The notes beneath the pieces were generated by a model. That model was not told the DNA's origin. It ran no database searches and was given only the letters and a program-made list of their open reading frames with translations. Shown here piece by piece: positions 37,711-50,064 of a stretch of 64,000 bases of DNA. The DNA is from Stenotrophomonas sp. MMGLT7. Its GTDB lineage: Bacteria; Pseudomonadota; Gammaproteobacteria; Xanthomonadales; Xanthomonadaceae. Location: assembly GCF_021168555.1 (NCBI RefSeq), contig NZ_JAJOZS010000014.1, positions 49,406 through 113,405 of the forward strand. Direction: 5' to 3'. Every line of letters begins with the position of its first letter. The stretch's first letter is position 1. The position numbers and the translations under genes were made by a program.

Positions 37711-39336
37711 CTACTCCAGGTCGCGCGCGCGTTCGCGCAGCACGAACTTCTGCACCTTGCCGGTGGCAGTGCGCGGCAGCTCGCCGTAGACGAAGAACCG
37801 CGGCACCTTGAAGCCGGCCAGGTGCTCGCGGCAGTAGGCCTGCAGGCCCTCCGGCGGATCGGCGTCGGGCGACTCGAGCTCGATGAAGGCGCACGGCGTC
37901 TCGCCCCACTTCCCGTCCGGGCGCGCCACCACCGCGGCGGCCATCACCGCGGGGTGCCGGCACAGCGCGTCCTCGACCTCGATCGAGGAGATGTTCTCGC
38001 CGCCGGAGATGATCACGTCCTTGGAGCGATCGCGGATCTTCACGTAGCCGTCGGGGTACACCACCGCCAGGTCGCCGGTATGGAACCAGCCGCCCTCGAA
38101 CGCCTGCGCGGTCGCCGCCGGGTTCTTCAGGTAGCCCTTCATGGTGATGTTGCCGCGGAACATGATCTCGCCGATCGCCTTGCCGTCCCACGGCACCGGC
38201 TGCATCGTCAGCGGGTCGAGCACCTGCATGTCCTCCTGCAGCAGGCAGGCCACGCCCTGGCGGCTGTTGAGCTCGGCGCGCTCGGCCACCGGCAGCCCGG
38301 CCCAGTCCGGACGCGGCTGGCACAGCGAGGCCGGGCCGTAGACCTCGGTCAATCCATACACGTGGGTGATGGCGAAGCCCATCCGCTCCATGCCCTCGAT
38401 CACCGCCGCCGGCGGCGCGGCGCCGGCCACCTGCGCCTTCACTCCCTCGATGCCCTGCTTCCATTGCGCCGGCGCGGCCACCAGCGCGCTGTGCACGATC
38501 GGCGCGCCGCAGAAATGGCTGACGCCGTGCTCGCGCATCAGCTCGAACACCCGCTGCGGATCGAACCGGCGCAGGCACACGTTGACCCCGGCCACCGCCG
38601 CCAGCGTCCACGGGAAGCACCAGCCGTTGCAGTGGAACATCGGCAGCGTCCACAGGTACACCGGATGCTGCGGCATGCCCCAGTCGATGATGTTGGCCAC
38701 CGCATTGAGATAGGCGCCGCGGTGGTGGTAGACCACGCCCTTGGGATCGCCGGTGGTGCCGGAGGTGTAGTTGAGCGAGATCGCGTCCCACTCGTCGGCC
38801 GGCAGCTGCAGCGGGAAGTCCGCGTCGCCGCCGGCCAGGAACATCTCGTACTCGGCCTCGCCGAGGAATGCGCCGTCCGTCACCTCGGCATCGTCCACGT
38901 CCACCACCCGCGGCGGCCGCTTGCACAGCGCCAGCGCCTGCGCAACCACCGGCGCGAACTCGCGGTCGGCGAACAGCACGCGGGCCTCGCCGTGGTCGAG
39001 CATGAACGCCAGCGTCGGCGCATCCAGGCGGGTGTTGAGCGTGTTGAGCACCGCGCCGAGCATCGCCGGGCCGTAGTGCAGCTCGAACATGGCCGGCGTG
39101 TTGGGCAGCAGCGCCGCCACCGTGTCGCCACGGCCGATGCCCCAGCCCCGCAGCGCCGAGGCCAGCTGCCGGCAGCGCGCGTACACCTGCGACCAGCTCA
39201 GCCGCCGGTGGCCGTGGATCAGCGCGGTGCGATGCGGGTGCACCAGCGCCGCCTTGCGCAGGAAACTCAGCGGCGACAGCGCGGTGTAGTTGGCCTGGTT
39301 GCGTTCCAGGCCCTGCGCGTAGGCGTGTTGCGACAT
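37711..39336 (-). CDS. AMP-binding acyl-CoA synthetase (AlkK / DmdB-like)
   Basis: The 541-residue ligase activates a carboxylic acid through an acyl-AMP. Visible: LNYTSGTTGDPKGVVYHHRGAY (P-loop-like region, quoted in parts), HVYGLTEVYGP, GWFHTGDLAVVYPDGY, RSKDVIISGGENIS and the C-terminal Lys in PRTATGKVQKF. The family includes medium-chain AlkK ligases and methylmercaptopropionyl-CoA ligase DmdB; the substrate is not decided. ATG 39336 follows a GGGAGGG Shine-Dalgarno. It precedes prpE on the same strand, suggesting joint short/medium-chain acid use (inference). Confidence 0.88.
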   Translation of the reverse strand: MSQHAYAQGLERNQANYTALSPLSFLRKAALVHPHRTALIHGHRRLSWSQVYARCRQLASALRGWGIGRGDTVAALLPNTPAMFELHYGPAMLGAVLNTLNTRLDAPTLAFMLDHGEARVLFADREFAPVVAQALALCKRPPRVVDVDDAEVTDGAFLGEAEYEMFLAGGDADFPLQLPADEWDAISLNYTSGTTGDPKGVVYHHRGAYLNAVANIIDWGMPQHPVYLWTLPMFHCNGWCFPWTLAAVAGVNVCLRRFDPQRVFELMREHGVSHFCGAPIVHSALVAAPAQWKQGIEGVKAQVAGAAPPAAVIEGMERMGFAITHVYGLTEVYGPASLCQPRPDWAGLPVAERAELNSRQGVACLLQEDMQVLDPLTMQPVPWDGKAIGEIMFRGNITMKGYLKNPAATAQAFEGGWFHTGDLAVVYPDGYVKIRDRSKDVIISGGENISSIEVEDALCRHPAVMAAAVVARPDGKWGETPCAFIELESPDADPPEGLQAYCREHLAGFKVPRFFVYGELPRTATGKVQKFVLRERARDLE

Positions 39337-39486
39337 CGAAACCCTCCCGGTCCGAATGCATCGGTCGACCGCAAGGGTAGCCGGCGCCCTGCGGCCGGCC
39401 CTTTCGACATTGGTCGAAGCCGCCGCCCGAGGCACGGGGCGACCTGATTGGCGTCGACAGTCGGCCCGTGCGCATTGCTACCGGGC

Positions 39487-39599
39487 GTCGTCCCCGCGAA
39501 GGCGGGAAGCGATTTACAGCGACCCGAAGCGGCCGATCGTCCCGCGCCTCGCCGCGGCACGGGCCCAGGTCGCCGGGTCCCCGCCTTCGCGGGGACGAC
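39487..39599. repeat. Long inverted repeat, arms GTCGTCCCCGCGAAGGCGGG
   Basis: The 20-bp arm at 39487-39506 and its exact inverse at 39580-39599 bracket a 73-bp centre. This is a dispersed intergenic repeat type common in Xanthomonads and other GC-rich proteobacteria. The 420-bp gap around it (39337-39756) contains no gene. Confidence 0.85.
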
Positions 39600-39704
39600 G
39601 GCGGATTCCGACACGAAGCCGGCAGCGGGCGCCAGCCAGGCATGGAAAAGGAGTGCGCACCGCACTGGATCGGCGGGTCTGCGTCGTTCGATGCCCGGAA
39701 AGCA

Positions 39705-39729
39705 GGACGCCGGCACGAGGCCGGCGTCC
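39705..39729 (-). terminator. Hairpin terminator of mdh
   Basis: A perfect 10-bp stem GGACGCCGGC / GCCGGCGTCC with a 5-nt loop lies 28 bp beyond the mdh stop. On the minus strand TGCTTTCC follows. Confidence 0.65.
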
Positions 39730-39756
39730 GCAGGTCAGGCTTCGGGGATCGTCCGC

Positions 39757-40815
<1,059 letters not shown>

Positions 40816-40837
40816 CTAACGTGCCGGCGCGTACGGA

Positions 40838-41332
40838 TCAGGCGGCCAGGATCTTGTTCCACTCGGCGACGCGGTCGGCCTTGGCCGCCAGCGCGGCATC
40901 GGCGTCGCCCTCGATCGTCACCTTGTTGATGGCATCGCCCTGGGCGACGGCATCGACCACGTCCAGGCCCTCGACCACCTTGCCGAACACGGTGTGCTTG
41001 CCGTCCAGCCACGGCGTGGCGACGTGGGTGATGAAGAACTGGCTGCCGTTGGTGTTGGGGCCGGCATTGGCCATCGACAGCACGCCGCGCTCGTGGCGCA
41101 CGCCGTTGTCGGTCTCGTCCTCGAAGCGGTAGCCGGGGCCGCCGCGGCCTGAGCCTTCCGGGCAGCCGCCCTGGATCATGAAGTCGGCGATCACGCGGTG
41201 GAAGTTCAGTCCGTCGTAGAAGCCGCGCTTGGCCAGGTTGACGAAGTTGGCCACCGTCAGCGGTGCCTTGTCGGGGTAGAGCTCGATCTTGATCGGGCCG
41301 CGGGCGGTGTCGAAAGTGGCGGTCAGGGACAT
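40838..41332 (-). CDS. Cyclophilin-type peptidyl-prolyl isomerase
   Basis: The 164-residue protein is a minimal cyclophilin: [13 protein letters not shown] (catalytic Arg), [18 protein letters not shown] and [19 protein letters not shown]. It isomerises Xaa-Pro bonds in the cytosol, as no signal peptide is present, so it is PpiB-like. The ATG at 41332 is chosen because the upstream frame lacks similarity. It is divergent from typA across a 213-bp gap. Confidence 0.94.
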   Translation of the reverse strand: MSLTATFDTARGPIKIELYPDKAPLTVANFVNLAKRGFYDGLNFHRVIADFMIQGGCPEGSGRGGPGYRFEDETDNGVRHERGVLSMANAGPNTNGSQFFITHVATPWLDGKHTVFGKVVEGLDVVDAVAQGDAINKVTIEGDADAALAAKADRVAEWNKILAA

Positions 41333-41482
41333 GGGATCCTTGCGATTGCGGGAGCTGGACAATGGCCGCCTAGGATACACCGGCGCCACGGCGGCCCATC
41401 TGCTCCGATGGTCTGATCCGGGTGCCTTCGGCCCGTCCGCCGCCCCGCCGCGCAGGCCCGGCCGCACGGGGCCGGAAGCAGT

Positions 41483-41488
41483 TATAAT
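41483..41488 (+). promoter_or_regulatory. Probable typA promoter -10 box
   Basis: A perfect TATAAT lies 57 bp before the typA ATG. No recognisable -35 is found at 16-18 bp, so confidence is modest. Confidence 0.4.
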
Positions 41489-41545
41489 GGTCGGCTTCTC
41501 CCTACAGTCCAGGCCAGGCGCCCGTTCCGGCAGCCCACTTCACGC

Positions 41546-43375
<1,830 letters not shown>

Positions 43376-43394
43376 TCGCCTGCCCGCCGACGAG

Positions 43395-43871
43395 GTGACC
43401 AGGAAACCGTACAACCCGGATCCGCACGCGCATCCGGGCCTGCACCTGGTCGCCCTGCTCGAGGCGGCCAAGGGCCTGCTGGCGGTACTCGCCGCCAGCG
43501 GCCTGGAACTGGTCGGTCCGCAACCGCTGCGCCATGCAGTGGACCACCTCATTGCCCGCTTCCACCTGGATCCGGACCACGGCGCCCTGCCCTCGCTGCT
43601 GGCCATGATCAATCCCGGCGCGGTTCATCTTGCCGCCGCCGGCATGCTCGGCTATGGCCTGCTGCACCTGCTCGAGGCCTGGGGCCTGTGGCGCGCCAGG
43701 GTCTGGGCCTCGTGGCTGGGCTGTGCCACCGCCGCGCTGTACCTGCCGTTCGACATCTACGCCATCGTCCGCCACCCCGGCTGGCCGGCGTGGAGCGTGC
43801 TGGCGATCAACCTGCTGGTGGTGGCGGTGCTGGCACGCGACATCTTCCGGCGACACCGCAGCGCGCGCTGA
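43395..43871 (+). CDS. DUF2127 family membrane protein
   Basis: The 158-residue protein has about four transmembrane helices and the family start (HPGLHLVALLEAAKGLLAVLAASG) with LLHLLEAWGLWRARVWASWL near residue 95. Biological role unknown. GTG 43395 follows a GACGAGG Shine-Dalgarno-like stretch 19 bp after typA, so it is probably in the same transcript. Confidence 0.85.
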   Translation: MTRKPYNPDPHAHPGLHLVALLEAAKGLLAVLAASGLELVGPQPLRHAVDHLIARFHLDPDHGALPSLLAMINPGAVHLAAAGMLGYGLLHLLEAWGLWRARVWASWLGCATAALYLPFDIYAIVRHPGWPAWSVLAINLLVVAVLARDIFRRHRSAR

Positions 43872-44134
43872 GCAGCGCCTCGCCACCTCCGCGCACGGCT
43901 GCATGTCGGCGCAAAGCCTCCCCCTCGACTCCTGCACCGCTTGCCGGCGACGGACGCCCCGTCCTAACCTGACTCCATCCCACCGGATGGAACCGTGCCA
44001 TGTGCCTACTGTCGCGTCAGCGCCCAGATGCCGGTCCTGCGCGCGGCCATCGGTTCGCCGCGCAGGGCGCAGACCGCCGCCAGGACCGGCCGTCCTGGCA
44101 AGGCCTGCAACGCGGAGAGGCGGATCCGGGGCAA

Positions 44135-45790
44135 GTGCAGCGCCGGCGTTTGCGCATTGACGCGACACTGGCCCTGCTGCTCGCGATCGCCGCGATGATG
44201 GTCGGCAGCCAGGCCGTCCATGCCACCCCGCCCAGCGCCGTGGCGCCGGAACCGGCGGCCGACCAGTACGACTTCCCCTACGCCGAGACCGACATCGCCG
44301 AACTGCAGGCACACATGGGCAATGGCGAACTGGACAGCGTGACCCTGACCCGCGCCTACCTGCAGCGCATCGCCCTGATCGACCGCGCCGGCCCGCGCCT
44401 GAACGCGATCATCGAGATCAATCCCGATGCCGCGAAGGAAGCGGCCGAGCGCGACGAGGAACGGCGCAGCGGGCGCATCCGCGGCCCGTTGCACGGCATC
44501 CCGCTGCTGCTCAAGGACAACATCGACGCCACGCCGATGAGCAACAGCGCCGGCTCGCTGGCCCTGGCCGGCTTCCGCCCGGCCGAGGACGCCTTCCTGG
44601 TGCAGCGCCTGCGCGCGGCCGGCGCGGTGATCCTGGGCAAGACCAACCTCAGCGAATGGGCCAATTTCCGCTCGACCCGCTCCACCTCCGGCTGGAGCGC
44701 GCGCGGCGGGCAGACGCGCAACCCGTACGTGCTGGACCGCAATCCCTGCGGCTCCAGTTCCGGCACCGCCGCGGCGGTATCGGCCAACCTCGCCGCCGCC
44801 GGCATCGGCACCGAGACCGACGGCAGCATCGTCTGCCCGGCCGCGGTCAACGGGCTGGTGGGCCTGAAGCCGACCGTGGGCCTGGTCAGCCGCGACGGCA
44901 TCATCCCGATCTCCTTCAGCCAGGACACCGCCGGCCCGATGGCACGCAGCGTGGCCGACGCGGCCGCGCTGCTCACCGCCATGGCCGGCCGCGACGAATC
45001 CGACCCCGCGACCGCCGCCATGCCCGGCCGCGCGGTGTACGACTACGTCGCCCGCCTGAACCCCGACGCGCTGCGCGGGGCGCGCATCGGCGTGCTGCGC
45101 AACGCGCTCGAGGACGACCCGGTCATCGCGCTGCAGATGCACGCGGCGGTGCAGGCCATGCGCGATGCCGGCGCCACCGTGGTCGAGGCGCGCATCCCGA
45201 CCCAGGGGCAATGGGACGAGGCCGAACTGCAGGTGCTGCTGCACGAGTTCAAGGCCGGCGTGGAACGCTACCTGGCCGGCCATCGCGCTCCCATGGCTAC
45301 CCTGGCCGAGCTGATCGCCTTCAACCGCGAGCACGCGGAGCGCGAGATGCCGCACTTCGGCCAGGAACTGTTCGAGCAGGCCCAGGCCACCGGCGGGCTG
45401 GCCGATCCCGGCTATATCCGCGCGCGCACGCTGGCCCGGCGCCTGGCCGGCCCGGAAGGCATCGACGCGGCGCTCCAGGCCCAGAAGCTGGATGCGCTGG
45501 TCGCGCCGACCACGGGCCCGGCCTGGCGCACCGACCCCATCGATGGCGACGATTTCCCCGGCGGCGGCTATGGCGCCGCCGCCGTGGCCGGCTATCCCAG
45601 CCTGAGCGTGCCGATGGGCTTCAGCAACGGCCTGCCGCTCGGGTTGCTGTTCATGGGCACGGCCTGGAGCGAACCGCGGCTGATCGAACTGGGCTACGCC
45701 TACGAGCAGCTGACGCAGGCACGCAAGCCGCCGCGCTTCCTGCCCACGCTGCCGGTCCCACCGGCCGCCGTCGCCGCAGGCCCCCTGTAG
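44135..45790 (+). CDS. Exported amidase (amidase signature family)
   Basis: The protein of about 551 residues shows the amidase signature fold: Lys in IPLLLKDNIDA, the Gly/Ser-rich GGQTRNPYVLDRNP followed by CGSSSGTAAAVSANLAAAG, and GTETDGSIVCPAAVNGLVGLKP (in parts), giving a Ser-cisSer-Lys triad. A hydrophobic N-terminus (LALLLAIAAMMVGSQAVHA) looks like a signal peptide, so GTG 44135 is chosen; a longer ATG-started frame begins upstream at 44000. Substrate unknown; relatives hydrolyse aliphatic or aryl amides or peptide amides. Confidence 0.86.
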   Translation: MQRRRLRIDATLALLLAIAAMMVGSQAVHATPPSAVAPEPAADQYDFPYAETDIAELQAHMGNGELDSVTLTRAYLQRIALIDRAGPRLNAIIEINPDAAKEAAERDEERRSGRIRGPLHGIPLLLKDNIDATPMSNSAGSLALAGFRPAEDAFLVQRLRAAGAVILGKTNLSEWANFRSTRSTSGWSARGGQTRNPYVLDRNPCGSSSGTAAAVSANLAAAGIGTETDGSIVCPAAVNGLVGLKPTVGLVSRDGIIPISFSQDTAGPMARSVADAAALLTAMAGRDESDPATAAMPGRAVYDYVARLNPDALRGARIGVLRNALEDDPVIALQMHAAVQAMRDAGATVVEARIPTQGQWDEAELQVLLHEFKAGVERYLAGHRAPMATLAELIAFNREHAEREMPHFGQELFEQAQATGGLADPGYIRARTLARRLAGPEGIDAALQAQKLDALVAPTTGPAWRTDPIDGDDFPGGGYGAAAVAGYPSLSVPMGFSNGLPLGLLFMGTAWSEPRLIELGYAYEQLTQARKPPRFLPTLPVPPAAVAAGPL

Positions 45791-45979
45791 GAGCAGCGGT
45801 CTTTTCGCGCACCGGCCACTCCAGCGCCACGGGGTGGCCTCTTCCCACCGCAGCAGGGTCTCTGCCCTGACGGGTGCGGTGACGGCGCCACGGGCCGGCG
45901 GCACGGGCACCGGTTGCATATGGCCAGCTGCGCGAGCGGCGTGCGGCGGCCCCGGGCCCGCCCTCCCCCTCGAGCAACC

Positions 45980-46047
45980 GTAGGAGCGACTTCAGTCGCG
46001 ATCGGGCCTCACCGGTAAGACCACATCGCGACTGAAGTCGCTCCTAC
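45980..46047. repeat. REP-like hairpin, copy 6
   Basis: GTAGGAGCGACTTCAGTCG and its exact inverse flank a CGATCGGGCCTCACCGGTAA centre. It lies between the convergent amidase and MscS genes. No gene lies in the rest of the 303-bp gap (45791-46093). Confidence 0.92.
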
Positions 46048-46093
46048 GGGTCGCATCGCTGCTGCAAGGACCGCGACGGCCGCGGATCGCCTC

Positions 46094-47248
46094 TCAGGAC
46101 TCGCCGCCGGAAGCCGGCATGATCGCCGGCTCGCCGTCCTCCGCACCGGGCGAACGCATCGCCTTCGGATCGAGCCGCCGCATCGGCCGTGCCGGCGTGT
46201 CCTCGCCATCGTCCTGCGAGGCGATCTGCGCGCGCAGCCGCGGCAGCGCATACGGATGCTGGCGGACCAGGAAGTCGATCATGCGCTCGCGCACGATGCA
46301 GCGCAGGTCGAAGGCATCGCCCGAGTTGCGCGCGCTCACCAGCAGGCGCACCTGGATGGTGGTCTCGCTGGTCTCGGTCACCTGGGTCACGCACACCCGC
46401 CCGTCCCAGAGCTGCTCGCCGCGGCAGATGCGCTCCAGTTCGGCACGCACCTCGCCCATCGGCGTGCGGTAGTCCAGCCACAGGAACGCCGTGCCCAGCA
46501 GGTCGGCGCTGCGGCGCGTCCAGTTCTGGAACGGGTTCTCGATGAACCAGGTCAGCGGCACGATCATCCGCCGCTCGTCCCAGATCCGCACCACCACGTA
46601 GGAACTGCCGATCTCCTCGATCCGCCCCCACTCGCCTTCCACGATCACCACGTCGTCCAGCCGGATCGGCTGGGTCAGCGCGATCTGCAGCCCGGCGATC
46701 AGGTTGCCGAACACCGGCTTGGCGGCGATACCGGCGACCAGGCCGATGATGCCGGCCGAGGCCAGCAGCGTGGTGCCGATCTGCCTCACCGCCGGGAACG
46801 TCAGCAGCACCAGCGAGCAGCCGATCAGGATGATCGTCCCCATCAGCACCCGGCTCAGCACCCGGGTCTGGGTCTGGATGCGCCGCGCCTCCAGGTTGTC
46901 GGCCACCTCCATCGGATAGCTGCGCAGGATCGCGGCCTCGCCGGCGGCCACCGCACGCACCAGCAGCCAGGTCAGGCAGCCGACCATGAAGATGCGCAGC
47001 GTATGGATCGACATCTCCAGCATCCGCCCTTCCAGCGGCGTCGCCTCGAGCGCGGAGATCAGCAGCAGTGCCGGCACCGCGAAGGCCAGCGGCACGCTGA
47101 CCACGCGCACGATGCGCGCGCGCCGGTAGTCGCGCCCCTCCATGCGCCGGGCCAGCGACAGCAGCAGCCACCAGGCGAGCAGGCCACAGGCCAGCGCGCC
47201 GCCGATCGGCAGGGCGTAGGCGCGGAAAATCTCCCAGTCGTAGTTCAA
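46094..47248 (-). CDS. MscS-family mechanosensitive channel
   Basis: The 384-residue inner-membrane protein has four predicted helices and then the MscS pore motif (LLASAGIIGLVAGIAAKPVFGNLIAG, in two parts) and the beta domain (QPIRLDDVVIVEGEWGRIEEIG). It probably releases solutes at hypo-osmotic shock. The C-terminal cytoplasmic tail from residue 345 is polar and variable. No partner genes; the start is ATG 47248. Confidence 0.9.
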   Translation of the reverse strand: MNYDWEIFRAYALPIGGALACGLLAWWLLLSLARRMEGRDYRRARIVRVVSVPLAFAVPALLLISALEATPLEGRMLEMSIHTLRIFMVGCLTWLLVRAVAAGEAAILRSYPMEVADNLEARRIQTQTRVLSRVLMGTIILIGCSLVLLTFPAVRQIGTTLLASAGIIGLVAGIAAKPVFGNLIAGLQIALTQPIRLDDVVIVEGEWGRIEEIGSSYVVVRIWDERRMIVPLTWFIENPFQNWTRRSADLLGTAFLWLDYRTPMGEVRAELERICRGEQLWDGRVCVTQVTETSETTIQVRLLVSARNSGDAFDLRCIVRERMIDFLVRQHPYALPRLRAQIASQDDGEDTPARPMRRLDPKAMRSPGAEDGEPAIMPASGGES

Positions 47249-47332
47249 GGCACGGCCTCCTGTCGGGCAACACGGCCCTCAAGCATGCCGCAACCACGAT
47301 GATCGCGGCGTCGTTCGACGCCGCGAGGATCC

Positions 47333-48733
47333 TCAGGCAAGCGGCGGCGCCAGCCGGTCGCGGCCGCGCTTGCGCACGATCGCCATGGCGATCTCCAGCG
47401 ACTGCTCGTAGTTCAGGCGCGGGTCCACGGTGGAGCGATAGGCGCGCTCCAGGTCGCGCTCGGTGAGCTGGCGCGCGCCGCCGGTGCACTCGGTCACGTC
47501 CTCGCCGGTCAGCTCCAGGTGCACGCCGCCCAGGCGGGTGCCGGCGGCGGCGTGCAGGTCGAACGACAGCTCCACCTCGTTGAGGATGTTGTCGAAGCGC
47601 CGCGTCTTGTAGCCGTTGGCGGTGCTCTCGGTGTTGCCGTGCATCGCATCGCACACCCACAGCACGCGGCGGCCGTCGCGCCTGACCGCGTCCAGCAGCG
47701 GCGGCAGCTTGTCGGCGATCTGCGCCGCGCCCATGCGGTGGATGAAGCTCAACCGCCCCGGCTCGTCCTCGGGATTGAGCACGTCGATCAGCCGCAGCAG
47801 CTGGTCCGGCTGCACCGAAGGTCCGACCTTGATCGCGATCGGGTTGCGCACCCCGCGCAGGTACTCGACATGGGCGCCGTCGAGCGCGGCGGTACGCATG
47901 CCGATCCACGGGTAGTGCGTGCTCAGGTTGAACCAGCCCCACTGCCGCGGCACCTGCCGGGTCAGGGCTTCCTCGTAGGGCAGCAGCAAGGCCTCGTGCG
48001 AGGTGTAGAAGTCGATCCGGTTGAGGTTGTGCACCTCGCCGCCGGCGAGCGTCTCCATGAAGTTCACCGCATCGCCGATCGAGGCCACCATGCGCTGGTA
48101 CTCCACCGCCAGCGGCGAGCAGCCCACCCAGCTCAGGTTCCAGTACTCGGGATGGCGCAGGTCGGCGAAGCCGCCATCGATCAGCGCCCGCACGAAGTTC
48201 ATCGTCAGCGCCGAGCGCGAGTGCGCGGTGATCATCCGCTGCGGGTCGGGCACCCGCGCCTGCGCGGTGAACTGCGGCGCGTTGACCACGTCGCCGCGGA
48301 AGCTGGGCAGGGTCACGCCATCGCGCGTCTCGTTGTCGGCCGAGCGCGGCTTGGCGTACTGGCCGGCGAAGCGGCCCACCCGCGTCACCGGCATCTGCAG
48401 GCCGTAGACCAGCACCAGGCTCATCTGCAGCAGCACCTTGAGCCGGTTGGTGATCGTGGCCGAGCCGCAGTCGTCGAACTTCTCCGCGCAGTCGCCGCCC
48501 TGCAGCAGGAAGCGCCGGCCCTCCTGCGCCTCGGCCAGCTGCTTCTTCAGCGCGAAGATCTCCCAGGACGTCACCAGCGGCGGCAGCTCCCGCAGCTCCT
48601 GCAGGCTCGCCTCCAGCGCGGCCGGGTCCGGATACACCGGCATCTGCAACGCGGTCCTGCCGCGCCAGCTGTCCGGCGCCCACGGCGCGGTCGCGGCTTC
48701 GGGGCGGGCATGGGACGAAACGGATGCTTTCAT
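47333..48733 (-). CDS. 3-deoxy-7-phosphoheptulonate synthase, class II (plant/mycobacterial type)
   Basis: The enzyme joins phosphoenolpyruvate and erythrose-4-phosphate, the first step of aromatic synthesis. The 466-residue length and the segments LLQGGDCAEKFDDC, RVGRFAGQYAKPRSADNE, ITAHSRSALTMNFVRAL, GPSVQPDQLLRLI, WVCDAMHGNTES and GVHLELTGEDVTEC are those of class II (AroA-II) DAHP synthases, unrelated in sequence to AroF/G/H. The ATG at 48733 is the class-typical N-terminus. It lies 50 bp after dsbB on the same strand. Confidence 0.95.
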   Translation of the reverse strand: MKASVSSHARPEAATAPWAPDSWRGRTALQMPVYPDPAALEASLQELRELPPLVTSWEIFALKKQLAEAQEGRRFLLQGGDCAEKFDDCGSATITNRLKVLLQMSLVLVYGLQMPVTRVGRFAGQYAKPRSADNETRDGVTLPSFRGDVVNAPQFTAQARVPDPQRMITAHSRSALTMNFVRALIDGGFADLRHPEYWNLSWVGCSPLAVEYQRMVASIGDAVNFMETLAGGEVHNLNRIDFYTSHEALLLPYEEALTRQVPRQWGWFNLSTHYPWIGMRTAALDGAHVEYLRGVRNPIAIKVGPSVQPDQLLRLIDVLNPEDEPGRLSFIHRMGAAQIADKLPPLLDAVRRDGRRVLWVCDAMHGNTESTANGYKTRRFDNILNEVELSFDLHAAAGTRLGGVHLELTGEDVTECTGGARQLTERDLERAYRSTVDPRLNYEQSLEIAMAIVRKRGRDRLAPPLA

Positions 48734-48783
48734 TGCGGGGTGTCCGGCAGCGGAAGGGGGAAAGGACGCGACGGCACGCCGCC

Positions 48784-49302
48784 TCAGTACATCAATCGTT
48801 GCTTGCGCGCGCGGAAGCCGGCGTACAGCGCCCACAGCGCCAGCGCGACGAACCAGGCCAGGCTCCACATCGGCATCGTCATGCCAAGGAAACGCCAGTC
48901 GATCGTGCCGCAATCGCCGCTGCCGGTGAGGACGGTGCGCAGCACCTCCAGCGGCCCCATCGTCTCGCGCAGGAAACTCAGCGGCGGACCGCACGAGGCC
49001 ATCGCGTCCTGCGGCATCACCTGGATCCACACGTGGCGGCCGGCGACGCCGATGCCGGCCAGCGCCGGGATCAATGCCAGGATCGCGTAGACCCTGCGCG
49101 CCGGCGGGCGCCGCGGCCCGTGCAGCGCACCGAGCAGGAATACCAGCCCCAGCGCCGCGAACGCGATGCGCTGCAGGATGCACTTGGGACAGGGTTCCAG
49201 GCCGTCGTGCAGTTGCAGGAACACCGCATAGCCCAGCAAGGCGGCGCAGATCAGGAAGCCGAGCAGGAACTGGACCCGGAAGCCCCAGCGGAACGGGTTC
49301 AT
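48784..49302 (-). CDS. dsbB: Disulfide bond formation protein DsbB
   Basis: DsbB reoxidises periplasmic DsbA using quinones. The 172-residue inner-membrane protein has four helices, the first periplasmic Cys pair (EPCPKCILQR, about residues 38-41) and a second region with Cys in ASCGPPLSFL and SGDCGTID. The Arg-containing quinone site near CILQR is present. The start is ATG 49302 behind a cytoplasmic basic N-terminus. Part of a possible two-gene transcript with the DAHP synthase. Confidence 0.92.
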   Translation of the reverse strand: MNPFRWGFRVQFLLGFLICAALLGYAVFLQLHDGLEPCPKCILQRIAFAALGLVFLLGALHGPRRPPARRVYAILALIPALAGIGVAGRHVWIQVMPQDAMASCGPPLSFLRETMGPLEVLRTVLTGSGDCGTIDWRFLGMTMPMWSLAWFVALALWALYAGFRARKQRLMY

Positions 49303-49397
49303 CGGAGGTACTCGAACGGAACAGCGTCGCATTATCGACCATCGCCGCACGATGTCGAACCCCGCTGTCGCTCCCTGGCCCGGCGACACCAACAGAA

Positions 49398-49419
49398 AGG
49401 CCCGGCATGTGCCGGGCCT
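49398..49419 (-). terminator. Terminator of the alpha operon
   Basis: AGGCCCGGCA-TG-TGCCGGGCCT is a perfect 10-bp stem 28 bp beyond rplQ. On the minus strand TTCTGTTGG follows. It ends the ribosomal protein supercluster. Confidence 0.85.
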
Positions 49420-49446
49420 CGCCGATGCAGCCGCGAACGTGGGCGA

Positions 49447-49830
49447 TTACTCCGCCACTTCCTCGGCCACGGCCGGGCGGTCGACCAGCTCGACATACGC
49501 CATCGGCGCATTGTCGCCGGCACGGAAGCCGCACTTGAGGATGCGCAGGTAGCCGCCGGGACGGCTCTGGTAGCGCGGGCCCAGCTCGACGAACAGCTTG
49601 CCCACCGCTTCCTTGTCGCGCAGGCGCGCGAAGGCCAGGCGGCGATTGGCGACGCCGTCGACCTTGGCGATGGTGATCAGCGGCTCGGCGACGCGACGCA
49701 GCTCCTTGGCCTTGGGCAGCGTGGTCTTGATCAGCTCGTGCTTGAACAGCGAGGCGGCCATGTTCTTGAACATCGCTTCGCGGTGGGCACTGGTACGGTT
49801 GAACTTGCGTCCGGATTTCTGGTGGCGCAT
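49447..49830 (-). CDS. rplQ: 50S ribosomal protein L17
   Basis: The 127-residue protein begins [17 protein letters not shown], the L17 signature, and has the conserved [15 protein letters not shown] segment. L17 is an assembly protein near the peptide exit tunnel. It is last in the alpha operon. A 234-bp spacer with a strong hairpin separates it from rpoA, so its expression could be tuned independently. Confidence 0.97.
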   Translation of the reverse strand: MRHQKSGRKFNRTSAHREAMFKNMAASLFKHELIKTTLPKAKELRRVAEPLITIAKVDGVANRRLAFARLRDKEAVGKLFVELGPRYQSRPGGYLRILKCGFRAGDNAPMAYVELVDRPAVAEEVAE

Positions 49831-50019
49831 GGGAAGGGATTCCTATCTGTGAATGTTGGAACTGCTGTGCTTCGCTGTCGCCGTCCTGGCGCTGGTAGTG
49901 GACTGCGGATGGCCCAAAGCCGGCACTCCCTGGCCGGCTGGCGCCGCGGACCTTCGGTCCGTCGACGTCGGCGGGGTTGCAGCGGCTCGCGCCGGCTGCA
50001 CCCTGCTCTTCACGCCTGC

Positions 50020-50046
50020 CCTCGCGCGGGCCGGGCCCGCGCGAGG
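50020..50046 (-). other. Strong hairpin between rpoA and rplQ
   Basis: CCTCGCGCGGGC / GCCCGCGCGAGG, a 12-bp perfect stem with a 3-nt loop, lies 19 bp after the rpoA stop. No T-tract follows on the minus strand, so it may protect the rpoA mRNA end or attenuate rplQ rather than terminate. Confidence 0.6.
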
Positions 50047-50064
50047 AACAGGTTTACTGCATCA